Source: Actinomycetota bacterium
GTDB lineage: Bacteria; Actinomycetota; Actinomycetes; Actinomycetales; Microbacteriaceae
Direction: 5' to 3'
NCBI GenBank assembly: GCA_005777405.1
Contig: SXMH01000050.1
Location: 1-49,814 of the forward strand
Length of the DNA: 49,814 bases
Below, in pieces: positions 34,163 through 41,751 of the stretch. The notes below the pieces were generated by a model that did not search any database, had not been told where the DNA came from, and was given only the letters and a program-made list of their open reading frames with translations. A program made the position numbers and the translations under genes. Numbering within the stretch: the stretch's first letter is position 1; each line of letters opens with the position of its first letter.

Positions 34163-35341
34163 GTGTTGCTGCGTATCGAGAACATCCCCCGCCCCTACGC
34201 CTGGGGCTCGCACACGGCGATCGCCGATCTGCTCGGCACGGCCCCGTCGGGCGGCCCCGAGGCCGAGCTCTGGCTCGGCGACCACCCGGGCTCGCCCGCG
34301 CACATCGTCGAGGGTGCTAGCGAGCCCGACCTCTCGGCGTACACGACGGTGCACGGCGGCCGACTGCCCTTTCTCATGAAGGTGCTCGCGGCTGGCGCGC
34401 CGTTGTCGCTGCAGGCGCACCCGACCATTGCGCAGGCGCGCGAGGGCTTCGCGCGCGAGAACGCCGCAGGCATCCCGATCGACGCCGCGAATCGCAACTA
34501 CAAAGACGAACTGCACAAGCCCGAACTCATCTATGCCCTGAGCGACCCCTTCATCGCGCTCGCAGGGTTCCGCCCGGTCGCTGAGGCCCGCGCCGAGCTG
34601 CAGCGAGGGCTCGGCGCGATGACTGCCGAGCACGACGCAGCGCCGAGCGCCGAGCTCGCTCCGCTGCTCGACCGGCTCACCGACGACGCAGCGCTGCCGC
34701 AGCTTGTGCGCTGGCTCACCGAGCGCGGTGAGGGTGTTGCCGCGGTGGTGGATGCCCTTGCCCGCGTCGCGACCGCCCTCGAGCACCGCCCCGCCGACTC
34801 GCCGAGTTGGGCGACCGTGCGCCGCCTGCACGCCCACTACCCGGGTGACCCGGGGCTCGCGGTCTCGCTGCTCATGCACACGATGGTGCTGCGACCGGGG
34901 GAGGCGCTGTACCTGCCGACGGGCAACATCCACTCGTACCAGGAGGGGCTCGCGATCGAAGTCATGTCGGCGAGCGACAACGTCATTCGCGGCGGCCTCA
35001 CGCCGAAGCACGTCGACGTCGCCGAGCTCATGACGGTGCTCGACGCGCGCCCGCTGCCGCCGCCGACGATCGCGCCGCGCGAGCTGCAGTACGGCGTGAG
35101 ACGCTTCGAGCCAGACGTCGTTGACTTCGCGCTCACCGTGGTCGAGTCGGGAGCGGCGACGCACGGCGTGAGCCTGCCCATCGGCGGTCATGCCGTCGCG
35201 TTGTGCCTCGAAGGGAGCCTCACCCTGCAGGGCACCACCCACGTCGAGCGGGGCGATGCTGTGTTCTGCGATGACGACGAGTTGAGCATCCACGGCGAGG
35301 GTCTGCTCGTCATCGCCACGGGCGATCACCCGGCAGTCTGA
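34163..35341 (+). CDS. manA: Class I mannose-6-phosphate isomerase
   Basis: A 392-residue zinc enzyme that interconverts fructose-6-phosphate and mannose-6-phosphate, feeding GDP-mannose and mannosyl polymers. The start is GTG 34163 (LLRIENIPRPYAWGSHTAI), with GGAAGG eight bases upstream; the track ORF from 33899 overlaps the lipoprotein and is too long. Metal-site signatures are visible: LQAHP (Gln/His), HKPEL (Glu) and TGNIHSY (His). The C-terminal cupin half ends FCDDDELSIHGEG. It may supply mannose units to the polysaccharide of the locus, though manA is also a housekeeping gene. Confidence 0.93.
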   Translation: MLLRIENIPRPYAWGSHTAIADLLGTAPSGGPEAELWLGDHPGSPAHIVEGASEPDLSAYTTVHGGRLPFLMKVLAAGAPLSLQAHPTIAQAREGFARENAAGIPIDAANRNYKDELHKPELIYALSDPFIALAGFRPVAEARAELQRGLGAMTAEHDAAPSAELAPLLDRLTDDAALPQLVRWLTERGEGVAAVVDALARVATALEHRPADSPSWATVRRLHAHYPGDPGLAVSLLMHTMVLRPGEALYLPTGNIHSYQEGLAIEVMSASDNVIRGGLTPKHVDVAELMTVLDARPLPPPTIAPRELQYGVRRFEPDVVDFALTVVESGAATHGVSLPIGGHAVALCLEGSLTLQGTTHVERGDAVFCDDDELSIHGEGLLVIATGDHPAV

Positions 35342-35373
35342 GCAGCCTGCGCGGCGACGCGTCCGGCCCGGGG

Positions 35374-35379
35374 TACTCT
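35374..35379 (+). promoter_or_regulatory. Putative -10 (TACTCT) for CWB2/serine-hydrolase gene
   Basis: TACTCT lies 30 bases before GTG 35410; the leader contains a strong GGGGGGTGAG ribosome site. Confidence 0.5.
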
Positions 35380-35409
35380 GGGGCTGACGCGACCGGGGGG
35401 TGAGCGATC

Positions 35410-37377
35410 GTGCGCATTCGCGCTGACCGAACTGCAGGTGTGCTCGCAGCCGTGCTGTTGGGTGCTCTGCTCGCTCCGCTGAGCGCCACCGTCGTGCATG
35501 CTGCACCCGTCGTCGACCGCCTCGCGGGCGAGACCCGATACAGCACGGCCGTGCAGATCTCGAAGCAGGCGTACCCCGACGGTGCGCCCATCGTCTTCCT
35601 CGCCACTGGCGCGTCGTACCCGGATGCGCTCGCCGCTGCCCCGGCAGCCGCGAGCCAGGGCGGGCCCCTCCTCCTCACGCAGGGCTCAAGCGTGCCAAGC
35701 GCCGTGCGAGCCGAGTTGAACCGACTCGACCCTGAGCTCGTCGTCATTGTCGGTGGCACCGCCGTCGTCTCGACCTCGGTCTCACGCGCGGTCACGGGGC
35801 TCGGTTTCGACGTCGAACGCGTTGCAGGAGCCGACCGCTATGCAACCTCCCGCGCAATCGTCGCGCGCTTCTTCGAATCGAGTGAGGTTGCGTACGTCGC
35901 GACCGGCGAAAACTTTCCCGACGCACTCGCGGCCGGAGCTGCCGCTGGCGCGGTCGACGCCCCCGTGGTGCTCGTGCCGGGCCGCGCCTCAAGCGTCAAC
36001 TCCGCCACCCGCTCGCTACTCACCTCCCTCGGCGTCACGACCACCTACATCGCCGGCGGCACGGCTGTGGTCTCGTCGGGTGTGCAAGCGTCGCTCGAGG
36101 CGCGCGGCGGCACCGTGCAACGACTTGCTGGCGACGACCGCTACGAGACCGCGGTCGCCATCAACCAGCAGGCCTTCGCCACGGCAGATCGCGCGTTCAT
36201 CGCGACAGGTGCGGGCTTCGCCGACGCGCTCGCCGGCGCCGCCTACGCTGGCGCCCTCGGCCAACCGCTCTACTCGACGCCAGCAAACTGCGTGCCGCGC
36301 ACCGCGCACGACGACCTCATGACGAGACTCGCAGTTGACGGCGTGACGCTGCTCGGTGGCACGAGCGTGCTCGGCTCGGGCGTCGCCTCCCTCGCTGCGT
36401 GCACCACCGTCGAGCAAGACCGCGCCGAGAGCGCCGCACAACTGCAGCAGAAGTTGCAGTCGCGCATCGCCCAGCTCGCCGGAACCTATTCAGTGAGCGT
36501 GCGCGAACTGGAGGGTGTGCAGACTTCGGTGAGCATCCGCGGCACCACGATGCAAGAGCCAGCCAGCGTCATGAAGCTCTTTGCCGTCTACGCCGTGCTC
36601 GACCGCGTCGACTCCGGGCGATTCGAGCTCAGCGATGAGACCCGCTCAGGCGTCAGCATCGAAGACTGCATCAGGGTCACGATTCACGTCAGCGACAACC
36701 TCTGCCACTGGGATCTCGTGGCGCTCGTCGGCGAGCAAACCCTCAACAACCAGTTCTGCGACGAGGGCTACACTCGCACCGTCTATGCCGGCCGTGGATG
36801 CTCGGGCACCACGTATTCGTCGAAGCGCACCACCACGAACGATGTCGCACTGCTGCTCGCACGCCTCGAGACCGGCGAGCTGCTAAGCCCTGAGATGAGC
36901 GAGTACTTCATCGACCTGCTCGAGACCCAGGTCTGGCGGCACCGCATTCCGGCCGGCGTGCAGCGCGGCGTGCCGATCGCCAACAAGACCGGCCACTTGT
37001 GGGTGTCGACCGGCTACATTCACGCCGACACGGCGATCATCAGCGCGCCGAACGGCCCCCTGGTCGTCACGATCATCGGCAGTCGCAACGCGACGGCGAA
37101 TGGCGTGCGCGACCTCGGCCGCATCGTCTACCAGCACTTCAACGGCTCGGTCTCGAGCGCGCAAAGCTACGCCGACCGCAACCTCGAGACGCGACGCGCG
37201 GTGACCTACTACCGCTACGCGAGCACGAGCGCGCCACTCGGCACCCTGCCGTCAGGCACGCGAGTTGAGGCCTATGCGAGTGCCCGCACGTGGTACCAAG
37301 TGCGCCTCAGCAACGGCAGCCTCGTCTACATTCGCAGCGCAGACCTGCGCAACTACTACGACTACCCCCGTCGCTGA
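35410..37377 (+). CDS. Secreted CWB2 triad fused to class A beta-lactamase-like serine hydrolase and SH3-like domain
   Basis: A 655-residue protein in which the three CWB2 repeats come first (residues ~34-330), the reverse of the other ten proteins. A signal peptide ends near VVHAAP. Repeats start DRLAGETRYSTA, ERVAGADRYATSR and QRLAGDDRYETAVAIN; the third has PANCVP and SLAACTT. Residues ~340-575 are a serine hydrolase with SVMK (Ser386/Lys389), SDN (428-430) and KTG (526-528), the active-site set of class A beta-lactamases, plus four cysteines. Residues ~585-650 look like a bacterial SH3 domain (LPSGTRVEAYASARTWYQVRLSNG). Likely a wall-bound hydrolase of peptidoglycan-type peptides rather than a resistance enzyme, because the core is fused to wall-binding modules. 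Confidence 0.88.
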   Translation: MRIRADRTAGVLAAVLLGALLAPLSATVVHAAPVVDRLAGETRYSTAVQISKQAYPDGAPIVFLATGASYPDALAAAPAAASQGGPLLLTQGSSVPSAVRAELNRLDPELVVIVGGTAVVSTSVSRAVTGLGFDVERVAGADRYATSRAIVARFFESSEVAYVATGENFPDALAAGAAAGAVDAPVVLVPGRASSVNSATRSLLTSLGVTTTYIAGGTAVVSSGVQASLEARGGTVQRLAGDDRYETAVAINQQAFATADRAFIATGAGFADALAGAAYAGALGQPLYSTPANCVPRTAHDDLMTRLAVDGVTLLGGTSVLGSGVASLAACTTVEQDRAESAAQLQQKLQSRIAQLAGTYSVSVRELEGVQTSVSIRGTTMQEPASVMKLFAVYAVLDRVDSGRFELSDETRSGVSIEDCIRVTIHVSDNLCHWDLVALVGEQTLNNQFCDEGYTRTVYAGRGCSGTTYSSKRTTTNDVALLLARLETGELLSPEMSEYFIDLLETQVWRHRIPAGVQRGVPIANKTGHLWVSTGYIHADTAIISAPNGPLVVTIIGSRNATANGVRDLGRIVYQHFNGSVSSAQSYADRNLETRRAVTYYRYASTSAPLGTLPSGTRVEAYASARTWYQVRLSNGSLVYIRSADLRNYYDYPRR

Positions 37378-37393
37378 GCCGGCCCGAGCTCAG
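37374..37393. terminator. Short bidirectional hairpin between converging genes
   Basis: CTGAGC, eight bases, GCTCAG. The stem arms contain or touch the stop codons of both converging genes. Only 6 bp and no T run. Confidence 0.35.
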
Positions 37394-37929
37394 AACTTCG
37401 GCAAGAACTGCCGCACGTCGACCGGAATCTCGGGGCTGTCCCACGGCAGCAAGATGCGGTCGGGTCGCTCGTGGTGATAGCGCTCGGTCGGCAGGTTGAT
37501 GACGTGCGCTTCTTCGTGCCCGAGGTTGATGATCATGTGCCAGACGCCCACCGGAATCGTGACGTGGCGCACCGCGCGGGGGGTCAGCATCACTTTCTGC
37601 AGCACGCCCTCAGTGGGCGACCCCGCGCGGCCGTCAAACAGCAGCACCAGCAACTCGCCCGTCGCGAGCGTGTAGCGGTCGACTTTGACTTCGTGCCGCG
37701 CCCAACCCTTGATCTGGCCCGGAAACACCGAGGTTTGGTAGACGTAGGTCACGGGCTCGGGCCACAGCTCGGGGTCACCGTTGTAGATCTCGTGCAGCGA
37801 GCCGCGATGGTCGACGTGGGTCACGGGTGCGCGCGTGATGACACCGTCGATCGTGGGAGTGGTGGGGCGGCCCGTCGAGGTCACCGTCTGCACGTCGGGA
37901 GTGCCCGGCAAGGGCGCGGGATCGGTCAT
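37390..37929 (-). CDS. dTDP-4-dehydrorhamnose 3,5-epimerase-family cupin protein
   Basis: A 179-residue cupin starting MTDPAPLPGTPDVQTV at 37929, overlapping the stop of the upstream GT (ATGA); the longer track ORF is not used. It resembles the RmlC family (HVDHRGSLHEIYNGD, GQIKGWARHEVKVDRYTLATGELLVLLFD, IPVGVWHMIINLG), which makes dTDP-4-keto-L-rhamnose, but the RGLH-type motif of classical RmlC is replaced by GWARHE. Sequence divergence means it may act on another nucleotide sugar, so I give no gene symbol. It is coupled to a GT2 gene, so it may make that enzyme's donor. Confidence 0.75.
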   Translation of the reverse strand: MTDPAPLPGTPDVQTVTSTGRPTTPTIDGVITRAPVTHVDHRGSLHEIYNGDPELWPEPVTYVYQTSVFPGQIKGWARHEVKVDRYTLATGELLVLLFDGRAGSPTEGVLQKVMLTPRAVRHVTIPVGVWHMIINLGHEEAHVINLPTERYHHERPDRILLPWDSPEIPVDVRQFLPKF

Positions 37930-38972
37930 CTGCTCAGTATGGCCCGCAGCCGACGCAGCGGTGAGGTCAATTTCCAGGACAGCGAGCTGCGCATCGCCAC
38001 GACCTCTGCCTCGGCCTTCACGGTGCGTGCACGCGCAGACTCGAGAGCGGCATCCTGTCGCACGCGGCGGCGCTGCGTCCAACGGCCCACGGCGACCGCC
38101 AGCGTCGACGCTTCGATCGCCACCTCGTGTTCGAGTCGCTCATGGCGCCCCCGCGTGCAGTCATGCGGCAGTGGCCGCGCCTCACTGCCTGGAAGCTGCT
38201 TCAGGACCTCGCCCCAGCGCTGCGCAAGGCGGTCGGCGTGCCACTCGCTCAGAAACGCTCGCATGAGACCGGGCGCCGACTGGTTGCCCTGGTGCACGAG
38301 GTTCGCGGTGGGCACGAGCGCGACAGCCCAGCCGTGGGCCCGCAAGTGCGAGCAGTAATCCTTGTCGACATGGTTGAGTGGAAACAGCCGGGGGTCGGGC
38401 CCGCCCACGTCGTCCCAGGCGCTCAGCCGTGCCAGCATTCCCTTGCTGGTGACCCAGCCGAACCGTGTGACCTCGGCGGGGGTGTTCTCGACGGTCGTGT
38501 CGGTGTCATTCCACCGGCGCACCTCCGCCGGCGGTTCGGCGAATCCCGCATTGAACCGGCGTGCTGATCCTTGTTCATCGACTTGCAACGAGCCGAAGGC
38601 GCCGATGTCGTGGTGCGCGTCGGCTGCGGTGACGAGAGCGTCGAGCCATCCCGGCGTCACGACCATGTCGTCTTGCACCTGCACGAGGTACTCGCCTGCG
38701 GCATACCGACGCGCGAGCTGCAGCCCACCGGCCCACCCGAGGTTGACGGGGCTGGGCACGAATCGAACACGGGGATGCTCGGTCTCGAGCGTGGAGAGCT
38801 CGAGCGGGGCATCCGGCGATTCGGCATTCACCACGCACACAATGTCGAAGGCGCACGTCGACTCGTGACTCTCGAGGGAGCGCAGACAGTCGCCGAGTCG
38901 GGCCGTCACCCCGAGCGCCACCACCGCGAGCGTCGCTCGCACGGCATCGCTGCTGCTCGTCGGTGAGGCCAT
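37926..38972 (-). CDS. Family 2 glycosyltransferase
   Basis: A 348-residue GT-A enzyme. Motifs are TLAVVALGVTARLGDCLRSLE, NLGWAGGLQLARRYAAGEY, LVQVQDDMVVTPGWLDAL (DDM as the metal site) and FPLNHVDKDYCSHLRAHGW. The C-terminal ~60 residues are a Glu/Arg/Ala helical tail (SARARTVKAEAEVVAMRSSL) that may contact the membrane or a partner. GAGAGGA lies upstream of the ATG. It is first in a two-gene operon with the RmlC-like cupin and diverges from the second galE with ~57 bases between starts. Confidence 0.85.
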   Translation of the reverse strand: MASPTSSSDAVRATLAVVALGVTARLGDCLRSLESHESTCAFDIVCVVNAESPDAPLELSTLETEHPRVRFVPSPVNLGWAGGLQLARRYAAGEYLVQVQDDMVVTPGWLDALVTAADAHHDIGAFGSLQVDEQGSARRFNAGFAEPPAEVRRWNDTDTTVENTPAEVTRFGWVTSKGMLARLSAWDDVGGPDPRLFPLNHVDKDYCSHLRAHGWAVALVPTANLVHQGNQSAPGLMRAFLSEWHADRLAQRWGEVLKQLPGSEARPLPHDCTRGRHERLEHEVAIEASTLAVAVGRWTQRRRVRQDAALESARARTVKAEAEVVAMRSSLSWKLTSPLRRLRAILSR

Positions 38973-39016
38973 GGTCGTCCTCTCGAGGCGCTGAAGGAGG
39001 TGCCTGTCGCGGCCAC

Positions 39017-39022
39017 TAGCCT
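39017..39022 (+). promoter_or_regulatory. -10 (TAGCCT) of leaderless galE copy 2
   Basis: TAGCCT, seven bases, then ATG at 39030. Confidence 0.58.
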
Positions 39023-39029
39023 AGAACCC

Positions 39030-39992
39030 ATGACGTGGCTCGTGACCGGTGGTGCTGGATACATCGGAGCGCACGTGGTGCGCGCCTTGCAGGGTGCCGG
39101 GCTCGATCCGGTCGTACTCGACGACCTGTCGAGCGGGCACGCCGCCTTCGTGCCAGAAGGTGTGCCGTTCGTGCAGGCGAGCATTCTCGACCGCCACGCG
39201 GTGGATGCCGCGCTCGCCGACCACAGCGTGACAGGTGTGATCCACGTCGCCGGGTTCAAGTACGCCGGGGTGAGTGTGCAGCGACCACTGCACACCTACG
39301 AGCAGAACGTCACGGGCATGATCACGCTGCTCGAGTCGATGCAGCAGCACGGCGTCGACCAGTGCGTGTTCTCATCGTCTGCCGCGGTCTACGGTGCGGT
39401 CGATGTCGACCTCGTGACCGAAAAGACAGCCAAGAACCCCACGTCGCCCTACGGTGAGTCGAAGCTCATCGGCGAGTGGCTACTGCGCGATCAAGAGGTT
39501 GCGGCAGGCCTAAGGCACACCAGCTTGCGCTACTTCAATGTTGTCGGCTCGGGCGATGTGGCCGTGCGCGACACGAGCCCGCACAATCTCTTCCCCCTCG
39601 TCTTCGACGCGCTCGCCGAGGGTCGGCAGCCGCGCATCAACGGCACTGACTACCCGACGCCCGATGGCACGTGCGTGCGCGACTACATTCACGTCTCTGA
39701 CCTCGCGCTCGCGCACGTGACGGCTGCGACGCGACTGGAGGCGGGCGAGCCGATCGAGGCCGCCTACAACCTCGGTTCGGGCGACGGCGTGTCAGTGCGG
39801 CAAATCATGGATGCTGTTGCCGAGGTCACTGGCCTGACTGTCGAACCGGAGCTCGCGCCCCGTCGCCCGGGCGACCCGCCGCGCATCGTGGCGACCGGTG
39901 AGCTCGCCGCTCGTGACCTCGATTGGCGCATGCGACACTCGCTGGCCGACATGGTGCGCTCGGCATGTGAGGCTCGCCAAGCCGCGGCCTAG
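39030..39992 (+). CDS. galE: UDP-glucose 4-epimerase-type SDR enzyme, copy 2
   Basis: A 320-residue NAD-dependent sugar epimerase paralogous to the 28057 gene. TGGAGYIGAHV binds NAD, FSSSAAVYGAV and SPYGESKLIGEW carry the catalytic residues (YxxxK), and GTCVRDYIHVSDLALAH is the GalE signature. I start at MTWLVTGGAGY; the 10 codons upstream in the track include the promoter. Two galE-type genes in one locus suggest either different substrates (UDP-Glc versus UDP-GlcNAc) or separate regulation. Its final codons and stop form the start of the ~120-bp sequence that is repeated upstream of the second array gene. Confidence 0.88.
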   Translation: MTWLVTGGAGYIGAHVVRALQGAGLDPVVLDDLSSGHAAFVPEGVPFVQASILDRHAVDAALADHSVTGVIHVAGFKYAGVSVQRPLHTYEQNVTGMITLLESMQQHGVDQCVFSSSAAVYGAVDVDLVTEKTAKNPTSPYGESKLIGEWLLRDQEVAAGLRHTSLRYFNVVGSGDVAVRDTSPHNLFPLVFDALAEGRQPRINGTDYPTPDGTCVRDYIHVSDLALAHVTAATRLEAGEPIEAAYNLGSGDGVSVRQIMDAVAEVTGLTVEPELAPRRPGDPPRIVATGELAARDLDWRMRHSLADMVRSACEARQAAA

Positions 39993-40092
39993 AAGGCTCT
40001 TGTGGCTCTCGCAGGGCGATCGTAGGCTCAACCTGAGCCCCTTTCGACTCCCGATCGAGGCCGACGACCGATCTGGAGTTGTCAACGTGTCA
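39971..40092 (+). repeat. Duplicated promoter/leader, copy 1
   Basis: This 122-base stretch covers the last seven codons and stop of galE, the promoter and the leader up to the first codons of the 40087 gene. It matches 41630-41751 without gaps; by hand I count 17 mismatches. Promoter and ribosome-site positions are conserved. Confidence 0.85.
40000..40028 (+). promoter_or_regulatory. Promoter of first array gene (TTGTGG - 17 - TAGGCT)
   Basis: TTGTGG and TAGGCT are separated by 17 bases. Transcription from ~40035 gives a ~50-base leader. The same arrangement is found exactly 1,659 bases downstream for the next gene. Confidence 0.62.
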
Positions 40093-41562
40093 CTTTCCGC
40101 TGCCGCTGCGCCGCGCCGAGCGCGCCTGAAGTCTTTCCCGGCGATCGCCGCTACGGCCATGGTGTTCGCCTCACTTCTCGCCTCGGTTCCCGCCAACGGT
40201 GTCGAGGGCGGCGAGAGCGATTCTTCGTCTGTGACGCGTGACGGCTTCGGTGCCAGTTACGACGTCGACAGCACCGGCGAGCCGTCGAGCCACCGCGCGC
40301 CCGTTGAAGGAGTGGTCGGCGACCTCCAGGCTGCCGCCGCGGGCACGGTGTCTGGGCGCATCCTCTACAACGGCACGCCCTCTGCCTCGGGCGCAGTCAG
40401 CTTCTACCCCCTCAGTGACCCGTCACAAGCGAGTGCTGTGGCTACGACGAACGGCAGCGGTGTTTACAGCGTCGAGGGAATTCCTGCCGGGGAGTACTTC
40501 GTCTCTTTCACTCACACCGGACCTGACATCTTCACGAGGGCTCGCGAGTGGGCCTACGGTGCCGAAGTGCAGGGCGATGCAGATGTCGTGACGCTGCTCG
40601 AGGGCACTCCCGCCGCTCTCGGCGACTACAACATCGGCCCTCGACAAGTGGATTCCGCTCGCGTTGCGGGAGCCGACCGATTCTCGACGGCGGTTGCGCT
40701 GTCAGAAGTTGCGTGGCCCGAAGGCCCGGTGGGCACGGTCTACGTCGTGAACGGCTTCAACTTTCCCGATGCGCTCTCGGCTGGTGCTGCGGCGACAAGC
40801 GGCCCTCTGCTCATGGTCGAGCAGAACTCGGTGCCAGCCGTCACGCGAGCCGAGCTCGAACGCTTGAACCCGCTGCGTATTGTGGTGGTCGGCGGCACGA
40901 GCGTCGTCTCCAATGGCGTTCTGGCTACTCTGCGCAACTATGTCTCGTCGCCATCGAACGTCGTGCGCATTGCGGGAGCCGACCGGTATGCCACCTCGCG
41001 GGCGGTCATCGAGTCAACGGCCGGGTTCAACCGCGATGTCGACGCCCTGCTCATCGCCACCGGGCGAAACTTCCCCGACGCGCTCGCCGCCGTGCCTGCC
41101 GCGATCTCTGAGAACGCCGCCGTGCTGCTGGTGGATGGTTCAGCCTCGCGCATCAACAGCGCCACCCGCTCGCTCGTGTCGTCGTTGAATGTTCCGGTGT
41201 ATGTCATCGGTGGGCGTGGGGCCGTGTCATCGGGAGTCGCGAGTGACCTTGCCGATCTCGTCGAGGTCGTTCGTGTCGCCGGAGACGACCGTTTCGACAC
41301 GTCGGTCGAAGTTGCACTCCAGTTCTTCGGGGCCGCTGACTATGCCTTCATCGCGAACGGCTTCGGCTTCGCTGATGCTCTCGCGGCGGGGCCCGCCGCG
41401 GGTCTTCTGCAGTCACCGACATATCTCGTGCGTAAAGAGTGCGTTCCTGACGAGGTGTATCAAGACATCTTCCTCGTGTTGGCGAACCGTGTGCTTGCCG
41501 TCGGCGGCACCTCAGTGATCAATAGCGACACGGTCAACGGCAGGCCCTGCAGCACCCTCTAG
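40087..41562 (+). CDS. CWB2 surface protein, array member 1
   Basis: A 491-residue secreted protein starting at GTG 40087, preceded by TGGAG. The aligned next gene has ATG-GTG at this point, supporting the start. After the signal peptide (to ~ANGVEGG) comes a polar linker, then a ~90-residue beta-rich domain (AAAGTVSGRILYNGTPSASG, IPAGEYFVSFTH, AREWAYGAEV, LGDYNIG) like carboxypeptidase-regulatory/Cna-B folds. CWB2 repeats begin ARVAGADRFSTA (~193), RIAGADRYATSR (~296) and RVAGDDRFDTSVEVA (~396). The third has KECVP and a terminal GRPCSTL. With no catalytic domain, it fits a structural or binding surface protein held on a secondary polymer. Confidence 0.88.
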   Translation: MSLSAAAAPRRARLKSFPAIAATAMVFASLLASVPANGVEGGESDSSSVTRDGFGASYDVDSTGEPSSHRAPVEGVVGDLQAAAAGTVSGRILYNGTPSASGAVSFYPLSDPSQASAVATTNGSGVYSVEGIPAGEYFVSFTHTGPDIFTRAREWAYGAEVQGDADVVTLLEGTPAALGDYNIGPRQVDSARVAGADRFSTAVALSEVAWPEGPVGTVYVVNGFNFPDALSAGAAATSGPLLMVEQNSVPAVTRAELERLNPLRIVVVGGTSVVSNGVLATLRNYVSSPSNVVRIAGADRYATSRAVIESTAGFNRDVDALLIATGRNFPDALAAVPAAISENAAVLLVDGSASRINSATRSLVSSLNVPVYVIGGRGAVSSGVASDLADLVEVVRVAGDDRFDTSVEVALQFFGAADYAFIANGFGFADALAAGPAAGLLQSPTYLVRKECVPDEVYQDIFLVLANRVLAVGGTSVINSDTVNGRPCSTL

Positions 41563-41570
41563 GTGTCGAC

Positions 41571-41600
41571 GCGGCGCGGTCCTCGGCGGGGCCGCGCCGC
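41571..41600 (+). terminator. Strong 9-bp hairpin after array member 1
   Basis: GCGGCGCGG, 12-base loop, CCGCGCCGC, eight bases after the stop. An almost identical hairpin follows array member 2, so it was duplicated with the gene. No T run. Confidence 0.6.
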
Positions 41601-41629
41601 ATCGCATCGAGGTTGTGCTTGGCGTGGGC

Positions 41630-41751
41630 GGCTCGCCCAGCCGCGGCAGAGAAGGCTCTTGCTTCTCTCGAAGGTCGCTCGTAGTCTCAACCTGAGCCCC
41701 CTTCGACTCCCGATCGAGGCCACCGGCTGATCTGGAGTTGTCATGGTGTCA
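41630..41751 (+). repeat. Duplicated promoter/leader, copy 2
   Basis: Ungapped match to 39971-40092. Its first ~24 bases correspond to the end of galE although no galE is here, showing that the duplication carried that fragment along. Confidence 0.85.
41659..41687 (+). promoter_or_regulatory. Promoter of second array gene (TTGCTT - 17 - TAGTCT)
   Basis: Same spacing as copy 1, with substitutions in both hexamers that may tune strength. Confidence 0.62.

Noticed and set aside
34127-35506. 459-residue minus-strand ORF
   Set aside because: Antisense to manA, which has all metal-site motifs.
35745-37377. Antibiotic-resistance beta-lactamase
   Set aside because: The active-site motifs are of class A type, but fusion to a CWB2 triad and SH3 domain argues for a wall enzyme; resistance is not claimed.
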